64,000 bases of DNA from Anderseniella sp963698275. GTDB taxonomy: Bacteria; Pseudomonadota; Alphaproteobacteria; Rhizobiales; Aestuariivirgaceae. Positions 53,867 through 63,018 of this stretch are shown here, in pieces. The notes beneath the pieces were generated by a model. It did no database searches and was not told the DNA's origin. It saw nothing but the letters and a program-made list of their open reading frames with translations. The stretch lies in contig CAVOQE010000004.1 of the NCBI GenBank assembly GCA_963698275.1, positions 248,001 to 312,000 on the forward strand, written 5' to 3'. Every line of letters starts with the position of its first letter. The first letter of the stretch is position 1. The position numbers and the translations under genes are program-made.

Positions 53867-54483
53867 GCGGCGCCCAACACGATACCAAGGCGTGCCAAAT
53901 CGTCCTGCAGGCCATCAATGCCGTTGAACCGGATGCCTGTCATGCCGGCGTCGCACGCACCGTTACAATGGCGTTGCTTGTCATCAATGAAAATGCATTC
54001 CACAGGCTCGCTGCCGAGCAGGCTTGCGACCTGCTCAAAGATTTTCCCGTCCGGCTTCTTGGTGCCGAAGTCGCAAGAAAAAAACGCGTTGTCCCCAAAC
54101 AGTTTTGCAGTCTTGGGCGCAAGCCGGTCAAATGCGGTTTTGGTCAGCGGGCCGTTATTGGTCAACATCGCCAGCTTGTAGCGCTCTGACAGCCTGCCGG
54201 CCAGGTCATGCATATCCGGCCAGTGCTGCATGGCGGCAGCGCGGCTGGCAATCCATTGATCGCGGCTGAACCGGTAACCGAGATGGTCGTTGAACGCGTT
54301 CAGGTAAGCGGCATCATCTGCAAACTTGCCGTTGTCGGCGGAGTCTTCAAACCCGGACCCCCAGATCCGGTCCAGGATGGTTGCACTGTCCAGACCGCTG
54401 ATACGGGAGATGTCAGCGAGCCTGTCGGGCCGGTCGTAAGCAGACAGGACGCCATCAAAATCAAATATGATGGTTGTGAACAT
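53863..54483 (-). CDS. HAD family hydrolase
   Basis: The 206-residue product is a small phosphatase of the HAD-IA type: TTIIFDFDGVLSAYDRPDRL (nucleophile and acid Asp), a helical cap, AMLTNNGPLTKTAF (Thr), GTKKPDGKIFEQV (Lys) and CIFIDDKQRHCNGACDAGM (Asp). ATG 54483 starts the motif; the open frame upstream overlaps tldD and is not used. It lies 13 bp after tldD. Confidence 0.87.
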   Translation of the reverse strand: MFTTIIFDFDGVLSAYDRPDRLADISRISGLDSATILDRIWGSGFEDSADNGKFADDAAYLNAFNDHLGYRFSRDQWIASRAAAMQHWPDMHDLAGRLSERYKLAMLTNNGPLTKTAFDRLAPKTAKLFGDNAFFSCDFGTKKPDGKIFEQVASLLGSEPVECIFIDDKQRHCNGACDAGMTGIRFNGIDGLQDDLARLGIVLGAA

Positions 54484-54496
54484 CATCTTCAGCGGC

Positions 54497-55927
54497 TCAG
54501 GCCGCCGTGCCGCCGACGGTGATACGATCCAGGCGAACGGTCGGCTGGCCGACCCCGACGGGAACGCCCTGGCCATCCTTGCCACATGTACCGATGCCCG
54601 GATCAAGCTGCATGTCATTGCCGATCATGGAAATGCGGGTCAGCGCGTCCGGCCCGTTGCCGATCAGGGTTGCTCCTTTTACAGGTGCGCCGATCCGGCC
54701 ATTTTCAATCCGGTAGGCTTCGGTGCACGAAAACACGAACTTGCCGCTGGTGATGTCAACCTGGCCGCCGCCGAACGACACCGCATACAACCCGGACTTG
54801 ACCGAAGATATGATGTCCTTGGGATCGCTGTTACCGTTGACCATGACCGTATTGGTCATGCGTGGCATGGGATGATGAGCATAAGACTGCCGCCTGCCAT
54901 TGCCGGTCGAGCCTTCGCCCATCAGCCTGCCGTTCATGCGGTCCTGCATGTAGCCGACCAGAATGCCGTCCTCGATCAGCGTGGTTTTCTGAGCCGGAGT
55001 GCCTTCATCATCCACCGACAGTGATCCGCGCCGGTCATGCAGTGTACCGTCATCGACAATGGTGACGCCGGGGCTGGCGACGCGTTTGCCCATCAGGCCG
55101 GCGAACGCGGACGTCTTCTTGCGGTTGAAATCCCCCTCAAGCCCGTGACCAATGGCTTCGTGCAGCAAGATACCCGGCCAGCCGGGGCCAAGGACAACAT
55201 CCATTTCTCCGGCCGGGGCATCTTCTGCCTCAAGTGCCACAAGACTTTGCCGCAAGGCTTCGCGTGCTGCTGCCTGCCAGTTGCCGGTAGCAATGAAGCT
55301 GGCATAATTTGTGCGCCCGCCTGCACCATAACTGCCGCTTCCGCGCTTTTCCCCCTGTCCGGTCACAACCGAAACATTGAAGCGGACCAGGGGCCTGCGG
55401 TCACTGACGGTGTGACCGCCCGGGCGGATAATGTCGACGGCCTGCCATTCACCGGACAGGGATACCGTGACCTGTCGCACCCTGTCATCAAGGTTGCGGG
55501 CAAATCCGTCCACGTCCTGCAACAGACGCACCTTGTCTTCAAAAGCCATGGCCTGCACCGGATTGTCGTCGCTGTAGAGACTCACATTGGTGCGCGGCGG
55601 CGCTGCCGATACATCACCGGAACCGGACTGGATACTGCGCACCGTGTCGGCAGCGCGTGCCAGGGCTGCCTGGGATAATTCAGCGGAATGCGCATAGGCC
55701 GACGTTTCGCCACAGACCGCGCGCAGCCCGAAGCCCTGGTTCACATCAAAACTGGCGGTTCTGAGCTGACCATCGTCAAACACCAGATTTTCAGACTGGC
55801 AATATTCCAGGAACAGTTCGCCGTCATCGCTGTTGATCAGCGCGTCCTCGGTCAGCCGCAACGCAGCGTCACGCTCCAGTCCGGTTTCGGCGAAAAAAAG
55901 GTCGTCACAAGGGGTGGTTTCAGTCAT
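54497..55927 (-). CDS. tldD: Metalloprotease subunit TldD
   Basis: TldD is the zinc subunit of the TldD-TldE protease. The 476-residue product has the motif HEAIGHGLEGDFNRKKTSAF and the family end STGNGRRQSYAHHPMPRMTN, GGGQVDITSGKFVFSCTEAY and IGTCGKDGQGVPVGVGQPTV. ATG 55927 is chosen over 55954. It leads a minus-strand unit with HAD, MATE and DUF937-like genes. Its partner pmbA is at 37753-39093. Confidence 0.95.
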   Translation of the reverse strand: MTETTPCDDLFFAETGLERDAALRLTEDALINSDDGELFLEYCQSENLVFDDGQLRTASFDVNQGFGLRAVCGETSAYAHSAELSQAALARAADTVRSIQSGSGDVSAAPPRTNVSLYSDDNPVQAMAFEDKVRLLQDVDGFARNLDDRVRQVTVSLSGEWQAVDIIRPGGHTVSDRRPLVRFNVSVVTGQGEKRGSGSYGAGGRTNYASFIATGNWQAAAREALRQSLVALEAEDAPAGEMDVVLGPGWPGILLHEAIGHGLEGDFNRKKTSAFAGLMGKRVASPGVTIVDDGTLHDRRGSLSVDDEGTPAQKTTLIEDGILVGYMQDRMNGRLMGEGSTGNGRRQSYAHHPMPRMTNTVMVNGNSDPKDIISSVKSGLYAVSFGGGQVDITSGKFVFSCTEAYRIENGRIGAPVKGATLIGNGPDALTRISMIGNDMQLDPGIGTCGKDGQGVPVGVGQPTVRLDRITVGGTAA

Positions 55928-56015
55928 GGGTGGCTGGCCTCCGGATAAGTACACGAAGTTTCATCGTTAGCGATATCACCCGATGGTGCAACTGCAATGA
56001 CAGTCAACCCGCGCC

Positions 56016-56119
56016 GGATCAGGATGACCTTACGGTTGAATCAAGCAAAAGCAATGAACCTGGTCGCTGGCAAGGCGACAGAGCAACTTTATGGGTTCAC
56101 CTGAACCCGTGTTGCTCTA
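56016..56119 (+). repeat. Two-hairpin intergenic repeat, copy F
   Basis: First hairpin: GATCAGG (56017-56023) with CCTGGTC (56059-56065) around GGTTGAATCAAGC. The spacer is diverged. Second hairpin at 56081-56117: GAGCAAC, TTT, ATGGGTTCA, CC, TGAACCCGT, G, TTGCTC. It lies between the ialB stop and the tldD start, both on the minus strand. Confidence 0.85.
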
Positions 56120-56154
56120 ACCGCCGGTGGCCCGAACCATTTGACGCCTGCGGC

Positions 56155-56841
56155 TCAGCTGTTGTCGAGCAGGGCCTTGTAGGATGCCGTAAAGCCCTCC
56201 AGCGAGATCGGCATCTTGATGGCAGCACCGGGTGCTTCATAGATAATGAAGTTTGCCGAGTTGCCCGCCCTCATTTTGGCCAGCGTGGTTTTTTGCGCCT
56301 CTGCGGTTGCCGTGCACAGACCAGGCGCACTGCGGGTTTGTGGCAGACAGCGAACAAATGGCACCCGGCCAACTGCTGCACCGTCGATTTCCAGTGCGAT
56401 ACCGGTGGGCAGGAACACCCCGATCGGCGCCATGATCTGCATCATGGTTGCTGATCTGTCGCCCTGCTTCTGTTGGCGCATGATCAGTGAAAGAGCAATT
56501 TGCGGACGTTTTGCGTCACGGCTGATCTGCACCATGGCGCAGACCTTTTGCGCCGGAACGTCCTTGCCCTGCGCGTCCTTGCTGGCCGGGCGTGACTCAC
56601 ACTGTACTTTCCATTTGCCGTTTTCAGCGACGAGTTCCGGTGCCGGACGGTTTGGTCTTGCAGCATTCGGTGTGTTGACGCGCGGCCCGAACTGTTTGGG
56701 TGATGGCGGTGGCGTCTGTTGCTGGGCCATGGCCGACGTTGCCAGGACGGACACGATACCTGCCGTTGCCAGAGCTGACATGATACCGGCTGTTGCCAGC
56801 AGTGAAGCTGTGTTGCGAATCACGTTGAATGTTTTGGCCAC
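56155..56841 (-). CDS. Invasion-associated locus B (IalB) family protein
   Basis: IalB-type proteins are exported proteins first linked to Bartonella erythrocyte invasion and widespread in alphaproteobacteria. From GTG 56841 (AGGGAGC upstream) the product has 228 residues: a signal peptide with a ninefold repeat unit (LATAGIMSA, LATAGIVSV, LATSAMAQQ, residues 15-41), a Pro-rich linker and the IalB domain (NGKWKVQCESR, KVCAMVQISRDAKRPQIALS, GRVPFVRCLPQ, GLCTATAEAQ) with four Cys. Longer starts up to 57078 are open but lack a signal. Confidence 0.85.
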   Translation of the reverse strand: MAKTFNVIRNTASLLATAGIMSALATAGIVSVLATSAMAQQQTPPPSPKQFGPRVNTPNAARPNRPAPELVAENGKWKVQCESRPASKDAQGKDVPAQKVCAMVQISRDAKRPQIALSLIMRQQKQGDRSATMMQIMAPIGVFLPTGIALEIDGAAVGRVPFVRCLPQTRSAPGLCTATAEAQKTTLAKMRAGNSANFIIYEAPGAAIKMPISLEGFTASYKALLDNS

Positions 56842-57231
56842 TGGATACCTGCTCCCTACAGATTGACTGAACTTGAACTGCCGCTCATTCCGATTAATCG
56901 CCGTGTATGCCAGAGGCGGGGCCAATTTAGCAACCCGACTGTGCGATTTCATCTTCGAAACATGTTGATTGACTGCTTTTGATGTTTGTTCCGCACTCTT
57001 CGTGTGCAATTGAGGCTTTATTGCGATCATGGGGGACTCATTGGGGAGCCTGTGACGCAGGAACTCCAAACCGTGCAATTTTGACGCGCCACATGACAGT
57101 TGCAGGCATGGATCGATTGTGGTTCAACAGACACATGGCAGAAGTGCGGCAATTGTTTCTACAGCCACGCCTGCACATCTGAATGCAATGCATGGCGGTT
57201 TTCTCCCGCCTGCGAAATTTAAGAGGGCAAT

Positions 57232-58101
57232 ATGCGCAATTTGTTTGCGAGCTTGACTGTGCTTGGAGCCAGCCTGACGGCGGCACCTGCAGCAATCGCG
57301 GCAGGCCTTGGCCAGCCGGTGGAGTGGCAGATGAACCTTCAGCAATCGGCATCGCCGGTGATGACGTTCATCAGGGATTTTCATAACGGGCTGGTAATTC
57401 TGACCACCATCATCTGTCTGTTTGTTCTGGGCTTGCTGATCTGGGTTTGCGTGAAATTCAACGCCAAAGCCAATCCGGTTCCGTCGCGGACGACCCACAA
57501 CACACTTGTTGAAGTGGTGTGGACCGTGGTGCCGATCCTCATTCTGATCGGTATCGCCATCCCGTCATTCCGGCTGCTGTATTTCCAGCGCGACTTTCCT
57601 GCTGCTGAAATGACTGTCAAGGCGATCGGCAACCAGTGGTTCTGGTCTTATGAATATCCTGAACACGACGTGTCATTTGATCAGTATCTGAAAGCCAAGG
57701 AAGACCTGAAGGATGGCGAGCCCTATCTGCTGGCCACAGACACCGAAGTGGTTGTTCCCGTGAACAAGATTGTGCGTGTCATCGTTACTGCAAATGACGT
57801 GCTGCATGCCTGGACCATTCCGTCCTTCGGGTCGAAGATTGACGCGGTACCGGGCCGATTGAACGAAACCTGGTTCAAGGCCGAAAAAGAAGGCGTGTTT
57901 TATGGCCAGTGCTCTGAACTGTGCGGAAAAGACCATGCTTACATGCCGATTACCGTGCGAGTCGTGTCTGAAGATGAGTACGCAGCATGGCTTGAGAAGG
58001 CCAAGACTGCCGGCGTCGAACAGGCGCAGAAGCACCTGGCCGGGATTCTGAAGACAAGGGGCAAGCTGGCGCTTGGGACTGCCGGCGGGTCCGCAAACTG
58101 A
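57232..58101 (+). CDS. ctaC: Cytochrome c oxidase subunit II
   Basis: Subunit II receives electrons from cytochrome c through its CuA centre. The 289-residue product has a signal peptide (ending AAIAAG), two membrane helices (about 52-75 and 94-115), the aromatic relay GNQWFWSYEYPEHDV, and all CuA ligands: His192, Cys227, Glu229, Cys231, His235, Met238. AAGAGGG precedes the ATG. It is the first gene of the oxidase operon. Confidence 0.97.
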   Translation: MRNLFASLTVLGASLTAAPAAIAAGLGQPVEWQMNLQQSASPVMTFIRDFHNGLVILTTIICLFVLGLLIWVCVKFNAKANPVPSRTTHNTLVEVVWTVVPILILIGIAIPSFRLLYFQRDFPAAEMTVKAIGNQWFWSYEYPEHDVSFDQYLKAKEDLKDGEPYLLATDTEVVVPVNKIVRVIVTANDVLHAWTIPSFGSKIDAVPGRLNETWFKAEKEGVFYGQCSELCGKDHAYMPITVRVVSEDEYAAWLEKAKTAGVEQAQKHLAGILKTRGKLALGTAGGSAN

Positions 58102-58133
58102 TTTGACTGTTTAGAACGAGGGAAAGCCTTATC

Positions 58134-59792
58134 ATGGCACATGCAACAACGGCACATGACGATCATGAGCACAACCCGACCGGTTGGCGCCGATATGTCT
58201 ATTCCACCAACCACAAGGACATCGGCACGATGTACCTTTGGTTTGCGATCTTTTCCGGCCTCGTAGGCGGCTTCATGTCGATCATGATGCGCTGGGAGCT
58301 GATGGAGCCCGGCATCCAGATTTTCCATGGTCTGGCGCACATGGTCTACGGTATTGGAGACACCTCTGCCGATGCCATTGATGCCGGCAAGAACATGTAC
58401 AACGTGTTCGTGACCGCACATGGCCTGCTGATGATCTTCTTCATGGTCATGCCCGCCATGATCGGCGGCTTCGGCAACTGGTTTGTGCCGTTGATGATCG
58501 GTGCGCCTGACATGGCGTTTCCGCGCATGAACAACATTTCCTTCTGGCTGTTGCCTCCGGCACTTATCCTGCTGGTTCTGTCCATGTTCGTGGAAGGCTC
58601 TTCAGGTACCTTCGGTGTCGGTGGCGGCTGGACGCTGTATCCGCCATATTCCACTTCAGGCCAGCCTGGACCTGCCGTGGACTTCGCGATCCTGTCCATG
58701 CACCTTGCCGGTGCCTCGTCAATTCTCGGTGCGATCAACTTCATCACCACCATCTTCAACATGCGTGCACCGGGCATGACCCTGCACAAGATGCCGTTGT
58801 TTGTGTGGTCGGTGCTGGTCACCGTGTTCCTGCTGCTGCTGTCGCTGCCGGTCTTTGCCGGTGCCATCACCATGCTGCTGACGGACCGCAATTTCGGCAC
58901 CTCGTTCTTCCGTCCAGAAGGCGGCGGCGATCCGATCCTGTACCAGCATCTGTTCTGGTTCTTTGCACACCCTGAAGTGTATATCCTGATCCTGCCCGGC
59001 TTCGGTATCGTGTCGCAGATCATCTCCACCTTCTCGAAGAAACCGGTGTTCGGCTATCTCGGCATGGCTTATGCCATGGTTGCCATCGGTCTTGTCGGCT
59101 TCATCGTGTGGGCTCACCACATGTACACCGTCGGCATGGCTGTTGACACGCAGGCCTACTTCGTGGCCGCCACCATGGTCATAGCGGTACCCACGGGCGT
59201 GAAGATCTTCTCCTGGATTGCGACCATGTGGGGCGGGTCAATCGAATTCCGCACACCCATGTTATGGGCGATCGGTTTCATTTTCCTGTTTACCGTGGGT
59301 GGCGTAACCGGCGTCGTGCTGGCCAATGCCGGTGTCGACCGTTCGCTGCACGACACCTACTATGTTGTGGCGCATTTCCACTATGTGCTGTCGCTGGGTG
59401 CCGTATTCTCGATCTTTGGCGGCTGGTATTACTGGTTCCCGAAAATGTTCGGCTACATGTACAATCCAACCCTGGCGCGGGCTCACTTCTGGATCCAGTT
59501 CATTGGCGTGAACCTGTTGTTCTTCCCGCAGCATTTCCTGGGGTTGGCCGGCATGCCGCGCCGCTATATCGACTTTCCGGAGGTGTTTGCGGGCTGGAAT
59601 TATGTGTCGTCGATCGGATCGTACATTTCCGCATTTTCGATCCTGATTTTCCTGTGGTGCATCGTTGAAGCCTTCATGAAGAAGCGCGTTGCCGGTGACA
59701 ATCCATGGGGCGAGTCTGCAACAACGCTGGAGTGGACGCTGTCGTCACCGCCGCCGTTCCACCAGTTCTCGACCCTGCCGGTTATCCGCTAG
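58134..59792 (+). CDS. ctaD: Cytochrome c oxidase subunit I (aa3 type)
   Basis: Subunit I holds heme a and the heme a3-CuB site and pumps protons. The 552-residue product has the heme a and a3 His residues (VTAHGLLMIFFMVMPA; VVAHFHYVLSLG), the CuB His-Tyr site FWFFAHPEVYILILPGFG and WAHHMYTVG, and the D-channel region GFGNWFVPLMIGAPDMAFPR. It ends SSPPPFHQFSTLPVIR. GAGGGAAA precedes the ATG. Length is normal. Confidence 0.98.
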   Translation: MAHATTAHDDHEHNPTGWRRYVYSTNHKDIGTMYLWFAIFSGLVGGFMSIMMRWELMEPGIQIFHGLAHMVYGIGDTSADAIDAGKNMYNVFVTAHGLLMIFFMVMPAMIGGFGNWFVPLMIGAPDMAFPRMNNISFWLLPPALILLVLSMFVEGSSGTFGVGGGWTLYPPYSTSGQPGPAVDFAILSMHLAGASSILGAINFITTIFNMRAPGMTLHKMPLFVWSVLVTVFLLLLSLPVFAGAITMLLTDRNFGTSFFRPEGGGDPILYQHLFWFFAHPEVYILILPGFGIVSQIISTFSKKPVFGYLGMAYAMVAIGLVGFIVWAHHMYTVGMAVDTQAYFVAATMVIAVPTGVKIFSWIATMWGGSIEFRTPMLWAIGFIFLFTVGGVTGVVLANAGVDRSLHDTYYVVAHFHYVLSLGAVFSIFGGWYYWFPKMFGYMYNPTLARAHFWIQFIGVNLLFFPQHFLGLAGMPRRYIDFPEVFAGWNYVSSIGSYISAFSILIFLWCIVEAFMKKRVAGDNPWGESATTLEWTLSSPPPFHQFSTLPVIR

Positions 59793-59879
59793 GCAGGAAC
59801 CAGACATCCGGTCCGCTGCTTGATACGTTGCGGACCGGGACAGCATTTGGCGCAAGTCGCCGGTAATTTGGGATATGGG

Positions 59880-60830
59880 ATGACCGATATTCGCACTGAC
59901 ATGATGCAGCAAGGCCGTGAAGCGCATTCGTTTGCGCTCGGCGGCAAGGGAACTGTTGAAGATTTCTGGGCGCTGCTCAAGCCGCGTGTCATGTCGCTGG
60001 TTATCTTTACGGCCATTTGCGGATTGCTGCTTGCACCCGGCGATATTCACCCGTGGACGGCATTCATTGCCATTTTGTGCATAGCTGTCGGGGCAGGTGC
60101 CTCCGGGGCACTGAACATGGCCTATGATGCCGATATCGACGCCCAGATGGGCCGCACCGCCAAGCGTCCGATCCCGCGCGGTGCCATTGAGCCGGGTGAA
60201 GCCTATATTTTTGGAATTACACTTTCTGTCGGCTCCGTTGTCGTGCTGGGGTTGGCGGTCAATTGGGTCGCTGCAGCTTTTCTGGCGTTCACGATTTTCT
60301 TCTATGCCGTAATTTACACGGCATACCTGAAGCGCTCGACGCCACAGAACATCGTCATTGGTGGTGCCGCAGGCGCATTCCCTCCGATGATTGCCTGGTC
60401 AGCCGTCACCGGATCGGTGGATATGGCAAGCGTGTCGCTGTTCCTGATCATATTCATGTGGACGCCGCCGCATTTCTGGGCGCTGGCACTGTTCCGCTTC
60501 GGTGACTACGAGACTGCCGGCGTTCCAATGTTGCCAAACGTGGCAGGTGTCGACGCCACCCGGAAGCAAATATGGTGGTATTCACTGGCCATGGCGCCGG
60601 TTGCAGCGCTGCCTGTCGTAGCCGGCATTGCCGGCTGGGTTTACGGTGTGGCCGCCTTTGCGCTGACCGCCAGGTTCATCTGGCATGCATGGGCGGTGTA
60701 TTCGCTGCGCGAAGGTGAAAAAGCCGAACGCGCGCCGAAGAAACTGTTCGGCTATTCAATCCTCTATCTGTTTGCCATATTCGGTTCCCTGCTGGTTGAC
60801 AGGACAGTCAGCCTGACGGGGTGGATATAG
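59880..60830 (+). CDS. ctaB: Protoheme IX farnesyltransferase (heme O synthase)
   Basis: CtaB adds a farnesyl group to heme B for oxidase assembly. The 316-residue product has the Asp-rich motif NMAYDADIDAQMGRTAKRPI, the second conserved region YLKRSTPQNIVIGGAAGAFP and about eight helices. ATG 59880 is used; the frame opens at 59820. It is the third gene of the operon. Confidence 0.96.
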   Translation: MTDIRTDMMQQGREAHSFALGGKGTVEDFWALLKPRVMSLVIFTAICGLLLAPGDIHPWTAFIAILCIAVGAGASGALNMAYDADIDAQMGRTAKRPIPRGAIEPGEAYIFGITLSVGSVVVLGLAVNWVAAAFLAFTIFFYAVIYTAYLKRSTPQNIVIGGAAGAFPPMIAWSAVTGSVDMASVSLFLIIFMWTPPHFWALALFRFGDYETAGVPMLPNVAGVDATRKQIWWYSLAMAPVAALPVVAGIAGWVYGVAAFALTARFIWHAWAVYSLREGEKAERAPKKLFGYSILYLFAIFGSLLVDRTVSLTGWI

Positions 60831-60833
60831 GCG

Positions 60834-60998
60834 ATGGCTGAAGACATGCAGACATATACACCTACCAGCGAAGAGCGGGCCCGCCAGCGCAAGCGCTCGG
60901 TTGTGATTGCCTGGTCGCTGGTGGCACTGGTCATCCTGTTTTTCATCACCACCATGGTTCGCCTGAGTTCCAACATTTCCACACCGGCAGGAGGCTGA
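60834..60998 (+). CDS. CoxF-like small membrane protein of the oxidase operon
   Basis: A 54-residue product lies exactly between ctaB and ctaG: a charged lead (SEERARQRKRS), one membrane helix (VVIAWSLVALVILFFITTMV) and a short tail (RLSSNISTPAGG). Such a small gene occurs in this place in many alphaproteobacterial aa3 operons. The GGAGG near its end serves as the ctaG ribosome site. It is under the size limit of many gene finders. Confidence 0.85.
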   Translation: MAEDMQTYTPTSEERARQRKRSVVIAWSLVALVILFFITTMVRLSSNISTPAGG

Positions 60999-60999
60999 C

Positions 61000-61596
61000 A
61001 TGAGCTTAGGGCAGCCTCCGGAAAAGTCCAATCTGCGGGTGGCAATCATGGCCGGCGGTGTCGCCGTGGGCATGGTCGGTGTGGCCTATGCGGCAGTTCC
61101 GCTATATCAGATTTTCTGCCAGATCACCGGTTTCGGCGGCACCACGCAGCGTGCCGATGCATCGCCTGAAACAGTGCTTGATCAGAAAATCACCGTTGCC
61201 TTCGATGCCAATGTGAATGCATCGCTCAGCTGGAATTTTGTCCCCAGCCAGCACAGCCAGACCATTCGCATCGGCGAACAGACGCTGGCTTTCTACAAGG
61301 CGGTGAACACCGGTCACCGGCCGGTTACCGGCACGGCGACCTTCAATGTGACGCCGGTCGGGGCGGGCGTGTACTTTTCGAAAATTGAATGCTTTTGCTT
61401 TACCGAGCAGACTTTGCAGCCGGGTCAGTCTATTGACATGCCGGTGAGTTATTTCGTGGACCCGGATATCGTCAATGATCCGGACATGAAATCGGTTAAG
61501 ACGATTACGCTTTCATATACATTTTATGCGGTGGACGAGGAGCCGGTGAAAACCTCATCGACCTCACGTCCTCAAAGTGACAACACGGTGAATTAA
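61000..61596 (+). CDS. ctaG: Cytochrome c oxidase assembly protein CtaG (Cox11)
   Basis: CtaG delivers copper to the CuB site. The 198-residue product has one N-terminal membrane helix (VAIMAGGVAVGMVGVAYAAV), then PLYQIFCQITGFGGTTQ, and the copper-binding KIECFCFTEQTLQPGQ with the ending MKSVKTITLSYTFY. It starts two bases after coxF. Confidence 0.96.
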   Translation: MSLGQPPEKSNLRVAIMAGGVAVGMVGVAYAAVPLYQIFCQITGFGGTTQRADASPETVLDQKITVAFDANVNASLSWNFVPSQHSQTIRIGEQTLAFYKAVNTGHRPVTGTATFNVTPVGAGVYFSKIECFCFTEQTLQPGQSIDMPVSYFVDPDIVNDPDMKSVKTITLSYTFYAVDEEPVKTSSTSRPQSDNTVN

Positions 61597-61657
61597 TTGA
61601 CTTTGTCCGATGCCAGTATGCAAACTGGCCGGACAGCTTGAGCGGGAGAAAAGGGCA

Positions 61658-62521
61658 ATGGCAGACAGCCACGCTAAAAATCACGACTATCATCTGGTTG
61701 ACCCCAGCCCATGGCCGGTTGTCGGGTCCATCGGCGCACTGATCCTCGCGATCGGGTCGATCTACTGGATGCACAACGGCCAGACCTGGAGTGTCTCGGC
61801 AGGCGCGTTGCTGGGTTTTGCCATTGTTTTCTACACCATGTTCATGTGGTGGCGTGATGTTGTGATTGAAAGCCACAAGGGTGATCACACCCCTGTCGTG
61901 CAACTTCACCTGCGCTATGGCATGTTGATGTTCATCGCCTCTGAAATCATGTTCTTCGTGGCATGGTTCTGGGCTTTCTTTGAAGCGTCGCTATATACCG
62001 ATTCCGCTATACAGGCGGCCCGTGTGGAACTGACCCAGGGCGTATGGCCACCGGCCGGTGTGGAAGTGTTTAACCCCTGGCACCTGCCGCTGGTCAACAC
62101 GCTGATTCTGCTTTTGTCAGGCACTACTGTGACCTGGGCGCACCATGCCCTGATCAATAATGACCGTGAGGGCCTCAAATGGGGACTGATCTGCACCATT
62201 GGCCTAGGCGTTTTGTTTTCCTGCATTCAGGCCTACGAGTATGGTATTGCACCTTTTGCCTTCCAGGCTGACAATGGCGGCAACATCTATTCATCGACCT
62301 TCTTCATGGCCACCGGTTTTCATGGTTTCCACGTTCTCATTGGCACGATCTTCCTGATTGTCTGCCTGTTCCGTGCCCTGGCTGGTCACTTCACGCCGGA
62401 GAGGCATTTCGGCTTTGAAGCGGCTGCCTGGTACTGGCACTTTGTCGACGTGGTCTGGCTGTTCCTGTTCGCCTGCATTTATGTGTGGGGCAGTGTAGGT
62501 GCAACAATTGCAGCGCATTGA
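61658..62521 (+). CDS. ctaE: Cytochrome c oxidase subunit III
   Basis: The 287-residue subunit III has seven helices, the start HDYHLVDPSPWPVVGSIGAL, and family blocks RYGMLMFIASEIMFFVAWFW, LLLSGTTVTWAHHALIN, TGFHGFHVLIGTIFL and the end AAWYWHFVDVVWLFLFACIY. ATG 61658 follows GGAGAAAAGGG. A terminator follows, so the core oxidase operon ends here. Confidence 0.97.
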   Translation: MADSHAKNHDYHLVDPSPWPVVGSIGALILAIGSIYWMHNGQTWSVSAGALLGFAIVFYTMFMWWRDVVIESHKGDHTPVVQLHLRYGMLMFIASEIMFFVAWFWAFFEASLYTDSAIQAARVELTQGVWPPAGVEVFNPWHLPLVNTLILLLSGTTVTWAHHALINNDREGLKWGLICTIGLGVLFSCIQAYEYGIAPFAFQADNGGNIYSSTFFMATGFHGFHVLIGTIFLIVCLFRALAGHFTPERHFGFEAAAWYWHFVDVVWLFLFACIYVWGSVGATIAAH

Positions 62522-62554
62522 TCAGGGTTTTTACGCCTGATCATCTGAGAAATG

Positions 62555-62597
62555 GACCGCATGAGGGGCATGAAAAGTCCTCGCATGCGGTCTTTTT
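62555..62597 (+). terminator. Rho-independent terminator of the oxidase operon
   Basis: GACCGCATG (62555-62563) pairs with CATGCGGTC (62584-62592), extended inward by AGG/CCT, and is followed by TTTTT (62593-62597). Confidence 0.9.
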
Positions 62598-62637
62598 GTG
62601 TAAAGCAGTATGAGTGTTTTTAAAGGCCGCCTCCCGG

Positions 62638-63018
62638 ATGAACCAGCAACCCTACTACCCGCCGCAATCGCCGGTCTCCAACGGCATCAGGGGGTTGTGT
62701 CCGCGCTGTGGCCAGGGGCGGCTGTTCAAGGGTTACCTGGCAATCCCAGACAAATGCGATCACTGTGATCTTGATTTTTCCTTTTCCGACAGCGGCGACG
62801 GCGCAGCATGGTTCATCATGCTGTTATGCGGCACGCTTGCCATGGGCGGTGTGCTGGTCGTTGAGTTGAACTGGCAACCTGTGTGGTGGGTGCATGCATT
62901 GGTGGCCCTGCCGCTGGCGGTTGGACTGCCGTTGCTGCTATTGCGACCGGTCAAGGGTATTTTTCTCAATCAGCAATACATCACCAGTGCCCGCGAAGGC
63001 AGGCTGGAAAACAAGTGA
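62638..63018 (+). CDS. DUF983 zinc-ribbon membrane protein
   Basis: The 126-residue product has a zinc-ribbon pattern (LCPRCGQGRLFKGYL, CDHCDLDFSFSDSGDGAAWF) and two membrane helices (MLLCGTLAMGGVLVVELNW, WVHALVALPLAVGLPLLLL). DUF983 genes commonly sit beside ctaE and surf1 in this group. The start may be ATG 62638 or GTG 62614; neither has a strong ribosome site. Its stop overlaps the surf1 start. Confidence 0.82.
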   Translation: MNQQPYYPPQSPVSNGIRGLCPRCGQGRLFKGYLAIPDKCDHCDLDFSFSDSGDGAAWFIMLLCGTLAMGGVLVVELNWQPVWWVHALVALPLAVGLPLLLLRPVKGIFLNQQYITSAREGRLENK

